Assembly (NCBI GenBank): GCA_016212375.1
Contig: JACRGH010000064.1
Span: 1-34,492 of the forward strand
Length of the DNA stretch: 34,492 nt
Origin: Microcaldota archaeon
GTDB lineage: Archaea > Micrarchaeota > Micrarchaeia > Norongarragalinales > Norongarragalinaceae
Direction of reading: 5' to 3'
Shown here: positions 31,729 to 34,492 of the stretch, one piece after another
How positions within the stretch are numbered: the first letter of the stretch is position 1
Layout: each line of letters opens with the position of its first letter
The notes under the pieces: model-generated
Told to the model about the DNA's origin: nothing
What the model saw: only the letters and a program-made list of their open reading frames with translations
Database searches by the model: none
Program-made: the position numbers and the translations under genes

Positions 31729-31956
31729 ATGGCATTTAAGACGATTACGTTGTCTGTTGAGGCATATGAATTGCTGAAGGCTTCAAAAAAAACCGGAGAA
31801 AGTTTCTCAGACGAAGTCATCCGGACGTTCCGGCACCAAAAGTTCCAAAAATTGTCCGATTTGGCCGGAATCCTTACGGATGAGGAAGCGGATGAATTGG
31901 ACCGGAACGTTGAACAAATCCGGAAAAGCGCCCAGGTACGTCCATGGTCTTTTTAG
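31729..31956 (+). CDS. vapB: VapB-type antitoxin
   Basis: The 75-residue protein starts with a ribbon-helix-helix-like strand (FKTITLSVEAYELLK), then a helix with ESFSDEVIRTF. The C-terminal tail (DEEADELDRNVEQIRKS, then RPWSF) should wrap around the toxin. This is the common archaeal antitoxin architecture (antitoxin of the 'DUF217'-like type paired with PIN toxins). The stop overlaps the toxin start by 13 bases. ATG 31729 is chosen from the TATA-like box spacing; an upstream ATG at 31711 lies inside the promoter. Confidence 0.85.
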   Translation: MAFKTITLSVEAYELLKASKKTGESFSDEVIRTFRHQKFQKLSDLAGILTDEEADELDRNVEQIRKSAQVRPWSF

Positions 31957-32324
31957 ATACTTCGTTCATTATCGATTTTGGCCGTAACAAGACGCTTGCG
32001 GTTGAAAAAATGCAATCCTTTGAAGCATCGGGTACGCCGTTACGCGTTTGTACCCCCGTGATTTTTGAGTTGAGCAGCGGTTGGCCACCCGGCATCGATG
32101 ACAAACGCAAGGCCCTTTTGCAACGCATGCAAGTCGTCCCGTTTGACGCAACCCACGCCGAAAAAGCAGGCGCTCTGAACCGGCACCTAATCCAACAAGG
32201 CCAAGGAATCGGCGCATTGGATGCCATGATTGCCGCCGTAGCATTGGTCGAAGGCGAGGCGCTGGTCACGCGAAACAAGAAGCATTACGAACGCGTGGCC
32301 GGACTCGAGGTTTTGGACTATTGA
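31944..32324 (+). CDS. vapC: VapC-type PIN-domain toxin
   Basis: VapC toxins are Mg-dependent RNases that often cut tRNA or rRNA. The 126-residue PIN protein has Asp 5 in FLDTSFIID, Glu 42 in IFELSSG and Asp 93 in GALDAMIAA. The fourth position is Asn (TRNKKHYERV) where Asp or Asn is usual. The set fits an active toxin. It overlaps vapB by 13 bases and forms a complete module with it. Confidence 0.9.
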   Translation: MVFLDTSFIIDFGRNKTLAVEKMQSFEASGTPLRVCTPVIFELSSGWPPGIDDKRKALLQRMQVVPFDATHAEKAGALNRHLIQQGQGIGALDAMIAAVALVEGEALVTRNKKHYERVAGLEVLDY

Positions 32325-32341
32325 TTTCATAGTCTTCCGGC

Positions 32342-32893
32342 CTAGTCGCGTTGTTTTTTCCTTGTCGGAAGCGCGTTACGCGGAGCCGGAGGGGAGGTGT
32401 CCCAGTGTTCGCCGGATATTTCCTCTCCGTTCAGGGCGCGTCCGAGGTGCCCGATGGCGGTTTTCCACCGGTCTCGTTCTGTTGTAGTGGCCTTCCGATT
32501 CAGGTCACTTTGGCTTATTATGCTGCGCAGGTATTCTGTGACTTGGGCATGCTGCCGATCGCCAGGGTAGCTGTTCGCAGTCAGACGGTTCGGGGCGTCC
32601 TGGCCCTGTCCGACCCGGACTGAATTTTCGCTGGTTGAAAATGCGATGTGCAAGTGCGGGTTGGTTTGCGGGTCTTTGCCTTTTTCCACCATTTGCATCT
32701 GCAATTCGTGGGGGCGGTGGCCTTTGACGTATTGGAGTCGGTGGATTGCGATTACGACGTCGTGAGTCGGCATGTTTGGAAGGTGGCCGCGGTATTCGAA
32801 CCGGTCGAATATGTTCGACGCATCGGGGATGCTTTTAAACGTCAGCTTTTCGTCCCCTCCGTGTTTGGAAAGTGGCATGATTTCAAAGCTCAT
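32342..32893 (-). CDS. Unknown soluble protein with basic C-terminus
   Basis: The 183-residue product has an N-terminal beta-rich part (FEIMPLSKHGGDEKLTF, FEYRGHLPNMPTHDVVIAIHRL), a middle with HLHIAFSTSENS and a helix-forming C-terminal half with many Arg/Lys residues ending RKKQRD. The many His residues (about ten) are unusual, but no ligand pattern can be named. No family is recognised. A GATATATTGG stretch about 28 bases before ATG 32893 and a TTTTAAGG at about 55 bases are candidate promoters. It converges with vapC, with a 17-base gap, and is divergent from the tRNA gene. Confidence 0.6.
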   Translation of the reverse strand: MSFEIMPLSKHGGDEKLTFKSIPDASNIFDRFEYRGHLPNMPTHDVVIAIHRLQYVKGHRPHELQMQMVEKGKDPQTNPHLHIAFSTSENSVRVGQGQDAPNRLTANSYPGDRQHAQVTEYLRSIISQSDLNRKATTTERDRWKTAIGHLGRALNGEEISGEHWDTSPPAPRNALPTRKKQRD

Positions 32894-32947
32894 GTTGGCC
32901 TTTCGGTTTGAACCAATATATCGTTTTTGGCCCTTTTGCAAAACGCC

Positions 32948-32954
32948 TTAAAAG
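32948..32954 (+). promoter_or_regulatory. TATA-like box of tRNA-Gln
   Basis: TTAAAAG is centred about 31 bases before the tRNA 5' end (32982), a normal distance for archaeal tRNA promoters. Confidence 0.5.
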
Positions 32955-32981
32955 CACGTCGCCATAGGTTTTCTTCAAGAT

Positions 32982-33090
32982 AGCCCCGTCGTCTAGTGGT
33001 CAAGGATAGCAGCCTTTGGAGCTGTGGACAGCGGTTCGAATTGTTCGAGCGTCAGACGTAGCTTCGGACACGAAAATCCGCTCGGGGCTA
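32982..33090 (+). tRNA. tRNA-Gln(UUG), interrupted by a T-loop intron
   Basis: The gene folds as a complete tRNA. The acceptor stem is AGCCCCG with CGGGGCT. The D stem is GTCT with GGAT. The anticodon stem GCAGC/GCTGT carries loop CTTTGGA, giving anticodon TTG. The variable loop has four bases and the T stem is AGCGG with CCGCT. The discriminator is A at 33090 and CCA is not encoded. The T loop TTCGAAT is interrupted: 36 extra bases (33041-33076) lie between tRNA positions 59 and 60. Removal leaves a perfect 73-base tRNA. UUG reads CAA, and CAG by wobble, so a CUG tRNA may exist elsewhere. A T-tract follows directly. Confidence 0.93.
33041..33076 (+). other. 36-base noncanonical tRNA intron with BHB motif
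   Basis: Central helix: TTCG (33035-33038) pairs with CGAA (33071-33074), exactly 4 bp. Each flank has a three-base bulge AAT (33039-33041 and 33075-33077). The outer helix is the T stem AGCGG/CCGCT. The inner intron helix has seven pairs (33042-33048 with 33064-33070, one of them G-T). This is the strict hBHBh' form recognised by the archaeal splicing endonuclease; cutting after the second base of each bulge removes 33041-33076. Confidence 0.88.
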
Positions 33091-33101
33091 TTTTTTCTTT
33101 T
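33091..33101 (+). terminator. T-tract terminator after tRNA-Gln
   Basis: TTTTTTCTTTTTC starts immediately after the discriminator base; such T-tracts end archaeal transcription. Confidence 0.55.
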
Positions 33102-33265
33102 TCATCCAGTTTTTTTCACTTTTCCGCGAAGGTTTGGTTTTTCTCATTTTCTTTTTTTTCTGCGCTTTCCGGTATTGATTGCCATTCCTGGCCCGGGTCT
33201 TTCCTCGTTTTGGCGTCCGGTTCTGTCATCTTTTTACGCTTCGTCCATTGTCGCTCGCGTCTTGG

Positions 33266-33273
33266 TTTTTAAG
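33266..33273 (+). promoter_or_regulatory. TATA-like box of the HAD gene
   Basis: TTTTTAAG is centred about 28 bases before ATG 33298. Confidence 0.45.
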
Positions 33274-33297
33274 CCGCTGCGCCATTTTTACAACGCC

Positions 33298-33993
33298 ATG
33301 ATTCGCCTCGTCGTGTTTGACTTGTGGAACACCCTCATCCGGAACACATGCACACTGGGCGGGATTCCCACCACGGTCCGGCACGAACTGGGCTTGCATG
33401 AAATGGATTGGCGCACCTTCATTGAAGCTTACGACCAGGCGTTTTGTTTGAAGCCCGTCGTTTCTCTTGAGTCGGCCATGGAGGAACTTTGCAAACGGTG
33501 CGGGGCTGACGTAACGGCTGAACGGAAAGCCGCGGCGTGCCACAAAATCGAGCACCTCAAGGACTGCGTTGAGCCGTTTGCGGAAACGTTTGCCGCCCTA
33601 AAGGCGCTAAAAAAAGACGGCTACCAATTGGTGGTGCTGACCAACACGAACAACCCCGCGTTGAAGTTTGCTTTCCAAAAAGCGCCCGTGGACCACTATG
33701 TCGACGCCGTCATTGCGTCCTGCGAAGAGGGCCTTATCAAACCAGATGTGCGGCTGTACGCCCGGATGTTGCAACGGCTGCGCGTCGGACCGGACGAGGC
33801 GTTGATGGTGGGTGACAACGTGCATAACGACGTGTTAGCGGCGAAAGCCGTGGGGATGCATGCGGTATTGCTGGACCGGCGCGATGTGCACAACTATCCG
33901 GATAAAATCCGGACCTTGGATGAGTTGCCCGATTATTTGGACCGCCTTAACCGGGCCCAGGTGGCGCCGACGGTTTCAAAAATGGAGAAATGA
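33298..33993 (+). CDS. HAD-superfamily hydrolase
   Basis: The 231-residue protein has the HAD order: motif I FDLWNTL (nucleophile Asp 8), motif II Thr in LTNTNN, motif III Lys in IKPDVRLY, and motif IV acids in GDNVHNDV. The second Asp of motif I (general acid/base, normally D-x-D) is Trp here. Such D-x-W variants occur in some HAD families and may change the reaction or rate. The cap is the small helical type between motifs I and II. The start is ATG 33298, supported by the TATA-like box; the in-frame region upstream lies in the tRNA terminator zone. The next gene (acs) starts seven bases after its stop. Confidence 0.88.
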   Translation: MIRLVVFDLWNTLIRNTCTLGGIPTTVRHELGLHEMDWRTFIEAYDQAFCLKPVVSLESAMEELCKRCGADVTAERKAAACHKIEHLKDCVEPFAETFAALKALKKDGYQLVVLTNTNNPALKFAFQKAPVDHYVDAVIASCEEGLIKPDVRLYARMLQRLRVGPDEALMVGDNVHNDVLAAKAVGMHAVLLDRRDVHNYPDKIRTLDELPDYLDRLNRAQVAPTVSKMEK

Positions 33994-34000
33994 TTTGTGC

Positions 34001-34366
34001 ATGGCCAATCGCGACTCATCGGCTGACGGTGTGCCTTTATCCGCTGTTTCGCTTCCGTCCAAAATCGGGACTTCCATTTCACCTGAGCCGACCATCAACT
34101 CTTCGATGGACGAGCACCGCGTTTTTCCGGCCTCCGTGGCGTTTTCCAAATCGGCGCACGTCAAAAGCCGCTCCGAATACGACGCGATTTATAAAAAATC
34201 CATCGAGGCACCGGAGGCGTTCTGGTCCGAGCAGGCGCGCACCCGCCTTGATTGGTCCAAACCGTTTGACTCGGTTCTTGAATGGGTTCCGCCGTTTGCC
34301 AAGTGGTTCCAAGGCGGGCAATTGAACGCCGCGTACAATTGTTTGGACCGCCACCTAGTACTATGA
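34001..34366 (+). pseudogene. acs: Acetyl-CoA synthetase, N-terminal fragment cut by an IS element
   Basis: AMP-forming acetyl-CoA synthetase activates acetate to acetyl-CoA. The 121-codon frame encodes its N-terminal domain: EYDAIYKKSIE, then EAFWSEQA, DWSKPFD, then WVPPFAKWFQGGQLN and YNCLDRH. These match the usual order closely. The protein then ends abruptly with L-V-L and a stop (34364-34366), whereas intact enzymes run to about 650 residues. The break coincides with the start of an insertion sequence. The start is ATG 34001, seven bases after the HAD stop; ATG 34106 is another start close to the usual N-terminus of archaeal enzymes. The rest of the gene may lie beyond the right edge, past the IS. 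Confidence 0.85.
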
Positions 34367-34399
34367 CAAGTTAGTTTTTTAGTAAAGTTTTTATTCTCC

Positions 34400-34444
34400 G
34401 GACGCCTAACCTTCAACAGGGCAAAACAAACGAGGAGGGCGTCC
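34400..34444 (+). promoter_or_regulatory. Hairpin over the transposase ribosome-binding site
   Basis: GGACGCC (34400-34406) is complementary to GGCGTCC (34438-34444), forming 7 bp around a 31-base loop. The ribosome-binding site GAGGAGG (34432-34438) abuts and partly enters the 3' arm, one base before ATG 34446. Such structures often limit translation of transposase mRNA read from outside promoters. Confidence 0.4.
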
Positions 34445-34445
34445 A

Positions 34446-34492
34446 ATGAGAAAATTAAAACTCAAACCAAAAGAAGTCACTCGCCTTAAGGA
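34446..34492 (+). CDS. Transposase, N-terminal start (runs off the right edge)
   Basis: Fifteen codons are present, reading MRKLKLKPKEVTRLK before the edge. The pattern K-L-x-L-K-P-x-E-x-x-x-L-K is typical of the first helix of the IS630-family transposase HTH. GAGGAGG lies seven bases upstream. The family is inferred from this short segment and the TA-type junction; other HTH proteins are possible. Confidence 0.45.
   Translation, partial: MRKLKLKPKEVTRLK

Larger units (their letters stand above)
34355..34492 (+). mobile_element. IS630-like insertion sequence, left end
   Basis: acs homology stops within CACCTAGTACTATGAC. The CTAG/TA context is typical of the TA target used by IS630/Tc1-type elements. 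Downstream comes a hairpin-sheltered transposase start whose first residues fit IS630. The right end and exact terminal repeat lie outside the window, so the boundary is approximate (about 34355-34361). Confidence 0.55.

Noticed and set aside
33001-33060. An alternative reading of the tRNA as a pseudogene with a damaged T arm
   Set aside because: Both T-stem arms pair perfectly once the 36 bases are removed, and a strict BHB motif lies at the junctions.

Overview
The window is archaeal. It carries an archaeal-type tandem AAA+ ATPase (Cdc48/VCP), the small subunit of replication factor C, CDP-archaeol synthase (CarS, specific to archaeal lipids), an archaeosortase-like transpeptidase, an archaeal-type SppA protease and a tRNA-Gln gene interrupted by an intron with a bulge-helix-bulge motif. 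Many genes have a TATA-like box (TTTAAA or TTTATA) centred about 25-30 bases before the start codon, as expected for leaderless transcripts. Others have a longer leader with a GGTGG or GAGGTG ribosome-binding site. I cannot place the lineage with confidence. The gene content and small size of many genes would fit a DPANN-like or euryarchaeal uncultured genome, but that is a guess.

Layout. 1-1.5 kb: the start of a transposase running off the left edge, and an AT-rich Fic gene with repeated operator-like sequences. 1.5-6.4 kb: housekeeping genes (membrane protein, cdc48, a one-domain asparaginase-like protein, rfcS, a YbjQ-like protein). 6.4-9.8 kb: glycosyltransferase-like protein, metallo-beta-lactamase-fold hydrolase, zinc-finger protein, polytopic membrane protein, small coupled protein. 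9.8-13 kb: topoisomerase I followed by a stand-alone NFACT-R protein. 13-14.7 kb: a HEPN/nucleotidyltransferase toxin-antitoxin pair with a palindromic promoter, and a winged-helix regulator beside a small membrane protein. 14.8-17.3 kb: an extracytoplasmic thiol-redox set (thioredoxin-like lipoprotein, CcdA, DipZ-like thioredoxin). 17.3-21.2 kb: large proteins of unknown function, one with a GNAT-like segment and one with alpha-helical repeats, plus a rhodanese gene broken by an in-frame stop. 21.3-27.6 kb: a complete suf operon transcribed leftwards in the order regulator, sufC, sufB, sufD, sufS, unknown, sufU. 27.8-30.2 kb: three little-known genes and sppA. 30.4-32.3 kb: carS, archaeosortase and vapBC. 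32.3-34.4 kb: unknown gene, intron-containing tRNA-Gln, HAD hydrolase, and an acetyl-CoA synthetase cut off after about 118 codons by an insertion sequence that runs off the right edge.

The most notable points are: (1) tRNA-Gln(UUG) with a 36-base intron in the T loop, between positions 59 and 60, flanked by a textbook bulge-helix-bulge; (2) a suf operon headed by a helix-turn-helix protein with a four-cysteine tail and a palindrome over the predicted transcription start, suggesting an Fe-S-sensing repressor, together with a SufS that lacks the usual PLP-contacting Gln; (3) perfect inverted repeats over the promoters of two toxin-antitoxin operons; (4) acs disrupted by an IS element and rhodanese disrupted by a stop. 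Transposase fragments at both edges suggest the assembly or the window ends at repeated elements.
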